DNA of 64,000 nt, from assembly GCF_004345735.1 (NCBI RefSeq), contig NZ_SLXL01000011.1, positions 45,927-109,926 of the forward strand, written 5' to 3'. The stretch is from Rhodovulum adriaticum (GTDB lineage Bacteria > Pseudomonadota > Alphaproteobacteria > Rhodobacterales > Rhodobacteraceae). The notes below the pieces were generated by a model. It made no database searches. It was not told the origin of the DNA and saw nothing but the letters and a program-made list of their open reading frames with translations. Numbering within the stretch: the stretch's first letter is position 1; every line of letters starts with the position of its first letter. Shown here in pieces: positions 36,436 through 46,715 of the stretch. Made by a program: the position numbers and the translations under genes.

Positions 36436-36566
36436 GACAGACCTCCCTTTCTGTCGATCCTCCGTTAGCAACAGCTAGCGCGGCCCGTGGTGCAATCAAT
36501 CGTGTCCGCAACGCGGGCCTTCGCAGGTCAGGCGGGCTCTGCTAGGCTGCCCCTATCGGAGAGACC

Positions 36567-37235
36567 ATGACCCAGCCCCGCGCCCTGGCCCGCCTTGGCG
36601 GGTTCTACTACCTGACCATCATCCTGTGCGGGCTGGGGGCCGAACTGTTCGTGCGTGGCGCGCTGATCGTGCCGGGGGCGGCTGCCGATACCGCGGCGCA
36701 CATCCTGGCCGCGCCGGGGCTGTTCCGTCTGGGTTTCGCGCTGGACCTGACGATGGTGCTGGCCGATATCGCGCTGGCGGTGGTGTTCTTCGTCCTGCTG
36801 CGCCCGGCGGGGGAAACGCTGGCGCTGGGGGCGATGGTGCTGCGGCTGATGCAGGCGGGGGTTCTGGCGGTGAACCTGATGGCCTATTACGCCGCGCTGC
36901 TGGCGTTGCAGCGCGGGCAAGGCCCGGACATGGCGCTGTTTCTGCTGGACCTGCACCGGCATGGTTACGACCTGGCGCTGGTGTTTTTCGGGGCGCAATG
37001 CGTCGTGCTGGGTGTGTTGCTGATCCGTGCGGCGTGGTTTCCAACTGCCTTGGGCGTGTTGTCCATCGCAGCCGGTGGCGTTTACCTGACCGGCAGCGCG
37101 ACGCTGTTCCTGGCGCCGGGGGTGAACGCGGTGATCCAGCCGCTTTACGCGGTTCCGGTCGCGGCGGAACTGACCCTGTGCCTGTACCTGCTGATCCGCG
37201 GCCTGAATACGGCGCGCTGGCCCGCCACTGTCTGA
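36567..37235 (+). CDS. DUF4386 membrane protein
   Basis: A 222-residue polytopic membrane protein with about six hydrophobic segments. The N-terminus [24 protein letters not shown] and central [21 protein letters not shown], with later [17 protein letters not shown], match DUF4386. No transport or enzymatic role is known. GGAGAGACC precedes ATG 36567. It is upstream of smpB. Confidence 0.8.
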   Translation: MTQPRALARLGGFYYLTIILCGLGAELFVRGALIVPGAAADTAAHILAAPGLFRLGFALDLTMVLADIALAVVFFVLLRPAGETLALGAMVLRLMQAGVLAVNLMAYYAALLALQRGQGPDMALFLLDLHRHGYDLALVFFGAQCVVLGVLLIRAAWFPTALGVLSIAAGGVYLTGSATLFLAPGVNAVIQPLYAVPVAAELTLCLYLLIRGLNTARWPATV

Positions 37236-37279
37236 GCCGCCTTTCAACCCGCCGCGCTTTCGCCTATATGCCCCCCACC

Positions 37280-37756
37280 ATGGCCAAAGCGAAATCAGAC
37301 CCCAACTACAAGGTGATCGCCGAGAACCGGCGCGCGCGCTACGATTACGCGATCGAGGACGACCTTGAATGCGGGATCATCCTGCAAGGGTCCGAGGTCA
37401 AATCCCTGCGCGAGAACGGCGCTAACATCGCCGAAAGCTATGCCTCTGTCGAGGAGGGCGAGCTGTGGCTGGTCAACGGCTACATCCCCCCCTACGAGCA
37501 GGCCAAGACCTGGGGCCACGAGGAACGGCGCAAGCGCAAGTTGCTGGTTTCGCGCAAGGAACTGGCCCGGTTGTGGGGCGATACACAGCGCAAGGGGTAT
37601 ACGCTGGTCCCGCTGGTCCTGTATTTCAATCACAAGGGCATCGCCAAGCTGAAGATCGGCATCGCCAAGGGCAAGAAGACCCAGGACAAGCGCGCCACAG
37701 AGGCCAAGCGCGACTGGCAACGCCAGAAACAACGCCTGCTGAAGGACCACGGCTGA
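37280..37756 (+). CDS. smpB: SsrA-binding protein SmpB
   Basis: A 158-residue OB-fold protein that binds tmRNA and brings it to stalled ribosomes. Motifs are [40 protein letters not shown], and a basic tail ([24 protein letters not shown]) that mimics mRNA in the channel. The start ATG 37280 gives MAKAKSD. ssrA itself is not in the window. Confidence 0.96.
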   Translation: MAKAKSDPNYKVIAENRRARYDYAIEDDLECGIILQGSEVKSLRENGANIAESYASVEEGELWLVNGYIPPYEQAKTWGHEERRKRKLLVSRKELARLWGDTQRKGYTLVPLVLYFNHKGIAKLKIGIAKGKKTQDKRATEAKRDWQRQKQRLLKDHG

Positions 37757-37827
37757 CGCCCCGGCCTTGCCACGGGTTCTACACCGTTCTAAGCATTTCC
37801 GAACGTTGCAGGGGTGCGGAGGGGTGC

Positions 37828-38685
37828 ATGGCTTATAACGATCCGAAAACGCTGGTCTCGACCGAATGGTTGGCAGAGCATCTGAAAGACCCCGACCTGC
37901 GCATTCTGGACGGGTCGTGGTACCTGCCCACCGACCCGCGCGACCCGCGGGCCGAGTACGACCAGGCGCATATCCCCGGCGCGCGCTTCTTCGATATCGA
38001 CGAGATTTCCGATCATCGTTCTGACCTGCCGCACATGGCGCCCCCGGTGGAAAAGTTCATCGCGCGGATGCGCGCGATGGGCGTGGGCGACGGGCATCAG
38101 GTGGTGGTTTATGACGGCATGGGCCTGTTTTCCGCCGCGCGGGTCTGGTGGACCTTTCGCCTGATGGGTAAGACCGACATCGCCGTTCTGGACGGCGGCC
38201 TGCCGAAATGGCTGGCCGAGGGGCGCCCGACCGAGGATCTGCCGCCCATGGTGCGCGACCGGCACATGACGGTTCAGCGCCAGGCGCATCTGGTCAAGGA
38301 TGTCACCCAGGTCGCCGCGGCCTCCAAGCTGGGCGATTACGAGATCATCGACGCCCGCGCCGCCGGCCGGTTCGAGGGGCGCGAACCCGAACCGCGGCCG
38401 AACCTGCGCTCGGGCCATATCCCGAATTCCAAGAACGTGCATTTCGCCACGCTGCTGAACGGGGACGGCACGCTGAAGGCGCCCGACGACCTGCGCGCGG
38501 TGTTCCAGGCGGCGGGCGTGGACCTGAAGAAACCCGCGATCGCAAGCTGCGGTTCGGGCGTGAATTCGGCCATGATCTGCCTTGCGCTGGAGGTGCTGGG
38601 CCACCGCAACCACGCCGTCTATGACGGGTCGTGGACGGAATGGGGCATGTATAACGACCTGCCCGTCGCCACGGGAAGCGCCTGA
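37828..38685 (+). CDS. sseA: 3-Mercaptopyruvate/thiosulfate sulfurtransferase (SseA)
   Basis: A 285-residue two-rhodanese-domain enzyme. The N-terminal inactive domain (1-140) has YDQAHIPGARFFDIDEISD. The C-terminal domain carries the persulfide cysteine C241 in the loop CGSGVNSA, which resembles the 3-mercaptopyruvate sulfurtransferase form CGSGVTA. It moves sulfur from 3-mercaptopyruvate to acceptors. GCGGAGGGG precedes the start, and the aminotransferase gene begins in the TGATG overlap. Confidence 0.9.
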   Translation: MAYNDPKTLVSTEWLAEHLKDPDLRILDGSWYLPTDPRDPRAEYDQAHIPGARFFDIDEISDHRSDLPHMAPPVEKFIARMRAMGVGDGHQVVVYDGMGLFSAARVWWTFRLMGKTDIAVLDGGLPKWLAEGRPTEDLPPMVRDRHMTVQRQAHLVKDVTQVAAASKLGDYEIIDARAAGRFEGREPEPRPNLRSGHIPNSKNVHFATLLNGDGTLKAPDDLRAVFQAAGVDLKKPAIASCGSGVNSAMICLALEVLGHRNHAVYDGSWTEWGMYNDLPVATGSA

Positions 38686-39869
38686 TGCTGGCGGGGCTGT
38701 CATCGCAGACACCCGACAAGATCATGGCGCTGATGCGGGCCTATGCCGCCGATCCGCGCACGGACAAGATCGACCTGGGCGTGGGCGTGTTTCGCGACCC
38801 CGCCGGACGAACCCCGGTGATGGCCGCGGTCAAGACAGCCGAGGAACGGCTGTGGCGTAATCAGGACACCAAGACCTATGTCGCGCTTGAGGGCGATCCG
38901 GCCTATCTGGCGGCGCTGTCGGGGCTGGTGCTGGGGGATGCGGTCCCCGCAGACCGCCGCGCGGCCATTGCCACGCCGGGCGGCACCGGCGCGGTGCGGA
39001 TGGGGCTGGAACTGGCCCGCCTTGCCAATCCGTCCGCGCGCATCTTTGTGCCCGATCCAAGCTGGCCCAACCACGCCGCGATCATCGGCTTTCTGGGGTT
39101 GGAGCGGGTCGATTACCGCTATTACGACGCGCAGGCGCGCGGGCTGAATATCGAGGGCATGCTGGCCGATCTGGGCCGTGCGGGGCCGGGGGACGTGGTG
39201 CTGCTGCATGGGTGCTGTCACAATCCCACCGGGGCGGACCTGTCCGCGCAGGACTGGCAGGCGGTGGCCGGGCTTCTGACGGAAACCGGCGCGATGGCGA
39301 TGGTGGACATCGCCTATCAGGGCTTCGGCGCGGGGTTGGAGGCCGACGCCGAAGGGCTGCGCATCCTGGCGGGGCAGGTGCCCGAGTTGCTGGTCGCGAC
39401 AAGCTGTTCCAAGAATTTCGGCATCTACCGGGAACGCGCGGGCGCCCTGTTCGCGCTGGCCCCGGACGGGCCGACACGCGATCTGGCGCAATCGAACCTG
39501 ACCATGCTGAACCGGCAGACCTATGCCTTTCCGCCCGACCACGGGGCGCGGGTGGTCACCGAAATCCTGACCGATCCTGACTTGCGCGCGGATTGGCAGG
39601 CGGAGCTGGAGGGCATGCGCCTGCACATGCAGCGCCAGCGGCAGGGGCTGGCGGACACGCTGCGCGATCTGGGCGGGTCGGATCGTTTTGCCCATCTGGG
39701 CGCGCAGCGCGGCATGTTTTCCCTGCTGGGCGCCACGCCCGACCAGGTGGAACGGATGCGGGCCGAACATGGCGTTTACATGATCGGCGACAGCCGGATC
39801 AACGTGGCGGGCCTGTCGCCGGACCTGATCCCGCGCGTGGCGCAGGCGATGCTGGCGGTGGGGCTGTAG
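38685..39869 (+). CDS. Aromatic amino acid/aspartate aminotransferase
   Basis: A 394-residue class I PLP aminotransferase of the TyrB/AspC (subgroup I alpha) type. It opens KIDLGVGVFRDPAGRTPVM, has LHGCCHNPTGADL, MVDIAYQGFGAGL and the Schiff-base lysine in SCSKNFGIYRERAG. It starts in the sseA stop codon (TGATG), so it is cotranscribed with sseA; the pair would make and use 3-mercaptopyruvate from cysteine. Substrate range is inferred. Confidence 0.9.
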   Translation: MLAGLSSQTPDKIMALMRAYAADPRTDKIDLGVGVFRDPAGRTPVMAAVKTAEERLWRNQDTKTYVALEGDPAYLAALSGLVLGDAVPADRRAAIATPGGTGAVRMGLELARLANPSARIFVPDPSWPNHAAIIGFLGLERVDYRYYDAQARGLNIEGMLADLGRAGPGDVVLLHGCCHNPTGADLSAQDWQAVAGLLTETGAMAMVDIAYQGFGAGLEADAEGLRILAGQVPELLVATSCSKNFGIYRERAGALFALAPDGPTRDLAQSNLTMLNRQTYAFPPDHGARVVTEILTDPDLRADWQAELEGMRLHMQRQRQGLADTLRDLGGSDRFAHLGAQRGMFSLLGATPDQVERMRAEHGVYMIGDSRINVAGLSPDLIPRVAQAMLAVGL

Positions 39870-39878
39870 GCGCGGGCC

Positions 39879-40583
39879 TCAGATCATGCGGATCACGCCC
39901 TTGTCCACCGACAGGACATAGCCGCGCCGCGCCACGTTGCGCACCATCAACTCGCTGACGATCTGGTTGCCCAGGGCGTCGCGCAGCCGCTTGATGCGGG
40001 TGGCGCCGGCGGCCTCGTCGCAATCTGCGGCGGGCTTGCCGGAAATCAGCGCCTCGATCTCGGCACCGCTCAGCATGTCGCCATCCATCCGGGCCTCGGC
40101 CAACAGGGCCAGGGTCTCGATCGCGGCGGGGGTCAGTTTCAGGGGGCGGTCGTTCAGGATCACCGTATTCTCATCCCGGCTGATCAGCAGCGAGGACACG
40201 CTGAGGCCCGCGCGCTCGATCTCCGACATGCGGCGGTTCAGGGCGATGATCGTCAGCAGAAAGACCAGCGCCGCGATCAACAGCGCGGTGGCAAAGGCCA
40301 GCAGCACAAAGATCACCATCCGGTAGGACGCCAGCACATCGGAAAAGGCGGTGCCCGACTGGGCCAGGATTTCCAGCAGCTTGATCTCGGCGTCCGAGGT
40401 CAGGTGATCGTTTTCGACGAACAGCCGTTCCACCCGCGCGTTGAACGCGTTGGCGTCGGGCAGGGTTAGGAACAGCAGGATCGCCGCGCCCAGCAGGATC
40501 GCCACGATGGCGACGATCCCGGCCACGACCACGCGCCCGGCATGCAGCCGTCTGTCCGCCCCCGGCGTGTCTTTTCGCGCCAT
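39879..40583 (-). CDS. Membrane protein with C-terminal winged-helix domain
   Basis: A 234-residue protein with two membrane helices (about 18-42 and 88-112) flanking a periplasmic helix-rich segment. A cytoplasmic C-terminal domain (about 145-234) resembles an OmpR/PhoB-type winged helix: LKLTPAAIETLALLAEA, then IKRLRDALG and IVRNVARRGYVLS-like text (VRNVARRGYVL). This could be a membrane-tethered one-component DNA-binding regulator with topology opposite to ToxR. Assignment of the winged helix is by eye. It is convergent with the aminotransferase. Confidence 0.6.
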   Translation of the reverse strand: MARKDTPGADRRLHAGRVVVAGIVAIVAILLGAAILLFLTLPDANAFNARVERLFVENDHLTSDAEIKLLEILAQSGTAFSDVLASYRMVIFVLLAFATALLIAALVFLLTIIALNRRMSEIERAGLSVSSLLISRDENTVILNDRPLKLTPAAIETLALLAEARMDGDMLSGAEIEALISGKPAADCDEAAGATRIKRLRDALGNQIVSELMVRNVARRGYVLSVDKGVIRMI

Positions 40584-40594
40584 GCGCCTGTCCC

Positions 40595-40891
40595 TCAGTA
40601 TTTCAGGAAATAGCTGCCGGCGCTGCCCTGCCGGTCGGCCAGCCCGTCGCGCCCGAACAGGGACATGACGTTCAGCAGCTTCCAGCCGCCGCGGCCGATC
40701 CGGCGCTCGATCTCCTGTGCGGCGGCGCCCCGGCTGGAACAGGCCCTGTCGGGCAGTTCGATCACGCCGTAATGCAGGCGCAGGGGGCTGTCCTGCTTGG
40801 CCTTGTAATCGGCATAGCATCCGGCGGCGGCGGGTCCGGCCAGGGCGAGGGCCGCCAGCGCGGCGGCAAGGATCAGGGGGGCGCGTGTCAT
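40595..40891 (-). CDS. Small secreted hypothetical protein
   Basis: A 98-residue protein with a signal peptide (APLILAAALAALALAGPAAAG) and two cysteines (CYADYKA and CSSRGAA) that may form a disulfide. It ends in WKLLNVMSLFG and GSYFLKY. I do not recognise a family. It lies 11 bp upstream of the winged-helix membrane gene on the same strand, so the two may be an operon and functionally linked. Confidence 0.6.
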   Translation of the reverse strand: MTRAPLILAAALAALALAGPAAAGCYADYKAKQDSPLRLHYGVIELPDRACSSRGAAAQEIERRIGRGGWKLLNVMSLFGRDGLADRQGSAGSYFLKY

Positions 40892-41082
40892 GGGCAAAGC
40901 ATGTGTCAGGCGCGGCGGCTATTCAATATCAACCGCGCCCCGGGCGGCGGCAAAGGCGTGTTTCCGGCCGGTTATCCGATAACACGGGGCCGATATTGCC
41001 TGTCACGGCGCAGCGGGGCGAGGGTCGGGCCAGTTACCGACCGGGGCGGACCGTCCCGGCACGAACAGGAAGGAAACAGACC

Positions 41083-41553
41083 ATGACCCATCGATTTCTT
41101 GCCCCCGCGCTGGCCGCCGCGCTTTTCGTTACGCCATTGGCCCCCAAGCCCGCCCAGGCGGATCAAGAGGATCTGGCCCGCGCCCTGTTCGGGGCGGCGG
41201 CCGTGTTCATCCTGATCGAGGCGTTTGACGACGACGACCGCGATTACCGCGGCAACCGTCCCGCCCATGTGCGGCATGGCCCGCCGCCGCGCCATCGCGG
41301 CTATTATGCCCCGGCGCACCGTCGTTACGTGCCGGCCAGCTGCGTGCAGAGGGTCAAGACCCATCACGGCAAGGTGCGTTTCGTGTCCAAGCGCTGCCTG
41401 CGCCGGTCCGGGGTCGCCCTGCCGCAGGCCGGGCAGATCCGCCTGCGCGGCCCGCGCGGCGAGATGACCGGCTATCGGCTGAAGCGGCTGGAGAGTGCGG
41501 GCTATCGGGTGCGGCGCGACCAGGGTCGCCCGCCGCGCCACGGCGAACGCTGA
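41083..41553 (+). CDS. Secreted basic hypothetical protein
   Basis: A 156-residue protein with a signal peptide (residues 1-26, ending AQA). Then a short hydrophobic stretch (ALFGAAAVFILIEAF), an Asp run (DDDDRDY), a His/Pro/Arg-rich segment and two cysteines (SCVQRV and RCLRRS). It resembles many Rhodobacteraceae envelope proteins of unknown function. GGAAGGAAA precedes ATG 41083. No domain was named. Confidence 0.7.
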   Translation: MTHRFLAPALAAALFVTPLAPKPAQADQEDLARALFGAAAVFILIEAFDDDDRDYRGNRPAHVRHGPPPRHRGYYAPAHRRYVPASCVQRVKTHHGKVRFVSKRCLRRSGVALPQAGQIRLRGPRGEMTGYRLKRLESAGYRVRRDQGRPPRHGER

Positions 41554-41603
41554 GGGGCGGTCAGGGCTTGCGCCCGGGCGCGCTCGGCGCTTGAGTGTGC
41601 GCC

Positions 41604-42230
41604 ATGACTTCGCTGCCCGATTACACGCTGGAACAGGCGGCGCGTGCCCAGGGCGCGCGCGTCGTCGTCGGCGTGGACGAGGTCGGGCGCGGCCCGCTGG
41701 CCGGGCCGGTGACCGCCGCCGCGGTTTGGCTGGACCCCGACCGCCTGCCTCCCGGCCTGAACGATTCCAAAAAACTGACCGCGAAGCGCCGCGTGGCGCT
41801 GGCCGCCGCGATCCGCGATTGCGCCGAGGTGTCGGTCGCCCATGCCAGCGTGCAGGAAATCGACGCGCTGAACATTTTACAGGCCAGCCACCTGGCGATG
41901 TGCAGGGCAATCGCGGGGCTGTCGTGCCTGCCCGACATGGCCCTTGTGGATGGCAACCGCTTGCCGCGTGACCTGCCGTGCCCGGGGCAGGCTGTGGTGC
42001 GCGGGGACGGGCAAAGCCTGTCCATCGCGGCGGCCTCCATCGTTGCCAAGGTGACGCGCGACGCGATCATGGCAGATCTGGCGCAGCAATTCCCAGGATA
42101 CGGTTGGGAAAAGAACGCAGGCTATCCTACCCCTGCGCATCTGGCGGGACTCCGAGATATCGGTGTCAGCCCACACCATAGACGTTCTTTCGCGCCAGTG
42201 CACAATATCTTGTGCGGGGCGTCTTCCTAA
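41604..42230 (+). CDS. rnhB: Ribonuclease HII
   Basis: A 208-residue type 2 RNase H that removes ribonucleotides from DNA. The active-site motif [14 protein letters not shown] (D and E), then [17 protein letters not shown] (D) and [16 protein letters not shown] are present. ATG 41604 is chosen; an in-frame Met lies 9 bp upstream. ccrM follows 106 bp later and may share control. Confidence 0.94.
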   Translation: MTSLPDYTLEQAARAQGARVVVGVDEVGRGPLAGPVTAAAVWLDPDRLPPGLNDSKKLTAKRRVALAAAIRDCAEVSVAHASVQEIDALNILQASHLAMCRAIAGLSCLPDMALVDGNRLPRDLPCPGQAVVRGDGQSLSIAAASIVAKVTRDAIMADLAQQFPGYGWEKNAGYPTPAHLAGLRDIGVSPHHRRSFAPVHNILCGASS

Positions 42231-42260
42231 CCCCCTGATTCAAAAAAATAAATTGACGCC

Positions 42261-42276
42261 GAATCGGCTTTGACTC
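42261..42276 (+). promoter_or_regulatory. Two GANTC sites in the ccrM promoter region
   Basis: GAATC (42261-42265) and GACTC (42272-42276) are 11 bp apart, 61-76 bp before the ccrM start. GANTC is the CcrM methylation site. In Caulobacter the ccrM promoter carries such sites and methylation represses it. The first is inside the near-palindrome GCCGAATCGGC. An AT-rich AAAAAAATAAATTGACG lies just upstream. Autoregulation is inferred by analogy. Confidence 0.55.
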
Positions 42277-42306
42277 ACATTGGGGCCAAGACACGACGCC
42301 GGATAA

Positions 42307-43440
<1,134 letters not shown>

Positions 43441-43492
43441 TACCCGACATATGACCGCCTGTGCCGTGGCATGCCCGCCGCGGCACGCCCTT

Positions 43493-43523
43493 GCCCCGCC
43501 ATGCCCAATGGCGGGGCCTTTTT
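43493..43523 (+). terminator. Rho-independent terminator after ccrM
   Basis: GCCCCGCCAT (43493-43502) pairs perfectly with ATGGCGGGGC (43508-43517) across GCCCA, followed by C and TTTTT. It ends ccrM. Confidence 0.88.
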
Positions 43524-43757
43524 GACAGGGGGCATGGGGCGGCGCGCTTGACTCTACCCCCCATCCGTGTCTTTAAGCGCAGCCAATACCCGGAATGCGT
43601 CATGCCTTCCGGTCCCGGGTGCGACCCGGGATCGCCCCCCGTCAGCGAGGTTTCGCCCACGGGGGCGCTCAGCGTTTGGGCCCGGTGCCCGGCTGACATT
43701 CAGGCGTCCCTTCCCATATGAGGGGGCAGGTGCAACGGTCGAAGGAGGGCCAGGGCC
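43524..43757 (+). other. 234-bp structured leader upstream of ffh
   Basis: No gene is supported. Two strong hairpins stand out: TCCCGGGT-GCG-ACCCGGGA (43613-43631) and a CGCCCCC/GGGGGCG pair across about 43634-43667. AAGGAGGG at the end is the ffh ribosome binding site. No 4.5S SRP RNA signature was found. A structured mRNA leader or small RNA is possible. Confidence 0.4.
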
Positions 43758-45260
43758 ATGTTCGAAAGTCTTTCCGACCGGCTGTCCGGCGTATTCGACC
43801 GGCTGACCAAGCAGGGCGCGCTGTCCGAGGATGACGTCAAGACCGCCCTGCGCGAGGTGCGCGTCGCCCTGCTGGAGGCCGACGTTTCGCTGCCCGTGGC
43901 GCGCAGCTTCGTCAAGTCGGTGCAGGACAAGGCGACCGGCCAGGCGGTCACGAAATCGGTCACGCCGGGCCAGCAGGTCGTCAAGATCGTCCATGACGAA
44001 CTGGTGAACGTACTGACCGGCGAGGGTGAGCCGGGCCATCTGAAAATCGACAACCCGCCCGCGCCGATCCTGATGGTCGGCCTGCAGGGCGGCGGCAAGA
44101 CGACCACCACCGCGAAACTGGCGAAACGCCTGAAAGAGGTGAACGGCAAGCGGGTGCTGATGGCCTCGCTCGACGTGAACCGCCCGGCGGCCATGGAACA
44201 GCTTGCCATTCTGGGCAAGCAGATCGAGGTCGACACCCTGCCCATCGTGCCGGGTCAGCGCCCCGTGGACATCGCCAAGCGCGCCAAACAGCAGGCCGCG
44301 ATGGGCGGCTATGACGTCTACATGCTGGACACCGCCGGGCGCCTGTCCATCGACGAAGAGCTGATGGCCGAGGTCGAGGCGGTGCGCGACGTGGCCAACC
44401 CGCGCGAAACCCTGCTGGTGGTCGATGGCCTGACCGGCCAGGACGCCGTGCATACCGCCGAGAATTTCGACGAACGCATCGGGATTTCCGGCGTGATCCT
44501 GACCCGGATGGACGGCGACGGGCGCGGTGGTGCGGCCCTGTCGATGCGCGCGGTCACCGGCAAGCCGATCAAGTATGTCGGTCTGGGCGAAAAGCTGGAC
44601 GCGATCGAGGAATTCCACCCCGAACGGATTGCGGGCCGCATCCTGGGCATGGGCGACATCGTTTCGCTGGTCGAAAAGGCCCAGGCCACGCTTGAGGCCG
44701 AACAGGCCGAGCGTATGATGAAGCGCTTCCAGAAGGGTCAGTTCAACATGAACGACCTGCGGATGCAGCTGGAACAGATGCTGAAAATGGGCGGCATGGA
44801 GGGCATCATGGGAATGATGCCCGGCATGGGCAAGATGGCCAAGCAGATGGAAACCGCTGGCTTTGACGATTCCATCCTGCGCCGCCAGATCGCCCTGATC
44901 CAGTCGATGACGAAAAAGGAACGCGCCAACCCGCAGATCCTGCAGGCCAGCCGCAAGAAGCGGATCGCCAAGGGCGCGGGGCTGGAGGTGCAGGAACTGA
45001 ACCGCCTGCTGAAGATGCACCGCCAGATGGCCGACATGATGAAGAAGCTGGGCAAGAAGGGCGGCCGCGCCATGCTGAAAAAGGCGATGGGCGGGCTGAT
45101 GGGCAAGGGCGGCATGCCCGGTATGCCCGGCATGGGCGCCGATATGGACCCCAAGGCCCTGGAAGAGGCCGCGCGCAAGATGGGCGGCGGGATGCCGGGC
45201 GGCATGGGCGGCATGGACCTGCCGCCGGGCCTGTCGGGACTGGGCGGCAAGAAGAAGTGA
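43758..45260 (+). CDS. ffh: Signal recognition particle protein Ffh
   Basis: A 500-residue SRP54 GTPase that delivers nascent membrane proteins to FtsY. The N domain (1-95) is followed by the G domain with GLQGGGKTTTTAKLA (G1), DTAGRL (G3) and TRMDGDGRGG. The M domain is strongly methionine-rich and its tail has GMPGMPGMG-type repeats. It overlaps the first GNAT gene by TGATG and heads the SRP/ribosomal cluster. Confidence 0.97.
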   Translation: MFESLSDRLSGVFDRLTKQGALSEDDVKTALREVRVALLEADVSLPVARSFVKSVQDKATGQAVTKSVTPGQQVVKIVHDELVNVLTGEGEPGHLKIDNPPAPILMVGLQGGGKTTTTAKLAKRLKEVNGKRVLMASLDVNRPAAMEQLAILGKQIEVDTLPIVPGQRPVDIAKRAKQQAAMGGYDVYMLDTAGRLSIDEELMAEVEAVRDVANPRETLLVVDGLTGQDAVHTAENFDERIGISGVILTRMDGDGRGGAALSMRAVTGKPIKYVGLGEKLDAIEEFHPERIAGRILGMGDIVSLVEKAQATLEAEQAERMMKRFQKGQFNMNDLRMQLEQMLKMGGMEGIMGMMPGMGKMAKQMETAGFDDSILRRQIALIQSMTKKERANPQILQASRKKRIAKGAGLEVQELNRLLKMHRQMADMMKKLGKKGGRAMLKKAMGGLMGKGGMPGMPGMGADMDPKALEEAARKMGGGMPGGMGGMDLPPGLSGLGGKKK

Positions 45261-45778
45261 TGACCGCCATTCCGACCATAGACACCGCGCGGCTGATCCT
45301 GCGCGCGCCGGGTCCGCAGGACTTTCCGGCGATGCGGGCGTTCTATGCCTCGGATCGGTCGCGTTTTGTCGGCGGCCCCAAGGATGCCGAGGGCGCCTGG
45401 CGCCAGCTTGCCACCGAGATCGGGCATTGGGCGCTGTGCGGCTATGGCCGCTGGATCGTCGAGGACAAGGCGACCGGCACCGTCTGCGGGATCGTCGGGC
45501 TGTGGAACCCCGAGGGCTGGCCCGAACCGGAAATCGGTTGGGATCTGTTCGACGGGTTCGAGGGCAGGGGCTACGCCACCGAGGCCGCCGAGGCCGCCCG
45601 TGCCCATGCCTATGAAACCCTAGGCTGGCGCACCGTGATCAGCCTGGTCGATCCGGCCAACCGCGCGTCGGCCCGCGTGGCCGAACGGCTGTGCGCCCGC
45701 CCTGATGGCGAGTTTACCCATGCCGTGTTCGGCACCGTCATCGTCTATCGCCACCCCGTCCCCGAGGTGTGCCTCTGA
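45260..45778 (+). CDS. GNAT-family N-acetyltransferase, copy 1
   Basis: A 172-residue GNAT protein of the RimJ/RimL-like type. It opens PTIDTARLILRAPGPQDFPAMRAFYASDRSRFVGGP and has the acetyl-CoA loop DGFEGRGYATEAAEAARAHA. The neighbour at 45778 is a diverged tandem copy; both share RSRF, EIGHW and VVYRHP/VIVYRHP. Substrate is unknown. It begins in the ffh stop codon. Confidence 0.87.
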   Translation: MTAIPTIDTARLILRAPGPQDFPAMRAFYASDRSRFVGGPKDAEGAWRQLATEIGHWALCGYGRWIVEDKATGTVCGIVGLWNPEGWPEPEIGWDLFDGFEGRGYATEAAEAARAHAYETLGWRTVISLVDPANRASARVAERLCARPDGEFTHAVFGTVIVYRHPVPEVCL

Positions 45779-46383
45779 TGCCCCACGCAGATATCCCCGT
45801 GATCCAGACCGAACGGCTGGTCCTGCGTGGCCCCGCGCCCGAGGATTACCCGAAGTTCGAGTCGACCTTCACCAGCTATCGCTCGCGTTTCATGGGTGGC
45901 CCGCTGTCGGAATACGAAAGCTGGATGCTGTATGCCGCCGAGATCGGGCATTGGCAGATCCACGGCTTCGGCATGTGGATGATCCATGACCGCGAAACCG
46001 ACGCCACGATGGGCATGGCGGGCGGCTGGTTCCCCAAGGGCTGGCCAGAGCGTGAAATCGCGTGGATGATCTGGCCCGCGGTCGAGGGGCGCGGCGTCGC
46101 GCTGGAGGCGGTGCATGCGGTGCGCAGCTGGTGCTATGACCATCTGGGCTGGGATACGGTGGTGTCCTACGTGGACCCCAAGAACGTCAGTTCCGTGCGG
46201 CTGTGCGAACGGCTGGGCGCGCGGCTGGACCCGCAGGCCGAAAGCATCGACAGCCACGATGTCGTCTATCGCCACCCCTCGCCGGCGCAGCTGCGCGGCA
46301 CGCAACTGGCCGACGGTATCGCCATGGAAGTCCGCAACTACATCGATCCGCTGTTCAAGCCGAAAGGAGTGCCCCTTGACTGA
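45778..46383 (+). CDS. GNAT-family N-acetyltransferase, copy 2
   Basis: A 201-residue GNAT protein paralogous to the preceding gene: TERLVLRGPAPEDYPKFESTFTSYRSRFMGGP, AEIGHWQIHGFG and VEGRGVALEAVHAV for the acetyl-CoA loop. It has an extra C-terminal 25 residues. It starts in the TGATG overlap of copy 1 and overlaps chorismate mutase by 8 bp, so four genes are coupled. Substrate unknown. Confidence 0.87.
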   Translation: MPHADIPVIQTERLVLRGPAPEDYPKFESTFTSYRSRFMGGPLSEYESWMLYAAEIGHWQIHGFGMWMIHDRETDATMGMAGGWFPKGWPEREIAWMIWPAVEGRGVALEAVHAVRSWCYDHLGWDTVVSYVDPKNVSSVRLCERLGARLDPQAESIDSHDVVYRHPSPAQLRGTQLADGIAMEVRNYIDPLFKPKGVPLD

Positions 46384-46672
46384 CGACGCCACCCGCGCCG
46401 CCGAGATCCTGGCCGAGCACCGCGAAAGCATCGACCGGCTGGACGCGATCCTGATCTACACTCTGGGCGAGCGGTTCAAGCACACCCAGGCCGTGGGTAA
46501 GCTGAAGGCCGAACATGGCTTGCCGCCCTCGGACCCCGCCCGCGAAGAGGCCCAGATCGCCCGGCTGGAGGATCTGGCCCGCCGTGCCGATCTGAACCCC
46601 GAATTCGCCAAGAAATTCCTGACCTTCGTCATTCAGGAAGTCATCCGTCACCACATCGAACACCAGAAATAG
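46376..46672 (+). CDS. Chorismate mutase (AroQ class)
   Basis: A 98-residue all-helical AroQ-type chorismate mutase, making prephenate for Phe and Tyr synthesis. [34 protein letters not shown] and the C-terminal [21 protein letters not shown] match monofunctional family members. TTG at 46376 is chosen because AAAGGAG lies 7 bp upstream; no ATG fits. Located before rpsP, as in other Rhodobacteraceae. Confidence 0.9.
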   Translation: MTDDATRAAEILAEHRESIDRLDAILIYTLGERFKHTQAVGKLKAEHGLPPSDPAREEAQIARLEDLARRADLNPEFAKKFLTFVIQEVIRHHIEHQK

Positions 46673-46715
46673 GCAGGCATCCTGCCCAGAACGCCAACGA
46701 ACAGGAGATACTGAC

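Noticed and set aside
43441..43757. 4.5S SRP RNA gene next to ffh
   Set aside because: The conserved GGAAGG/AGCAG apical loop sequence is absent.
43554..45020. 488-codon minus-strand open frame
   Set aside because: Antisense to ffh; His/Leu-rich translation with no family resemblance.
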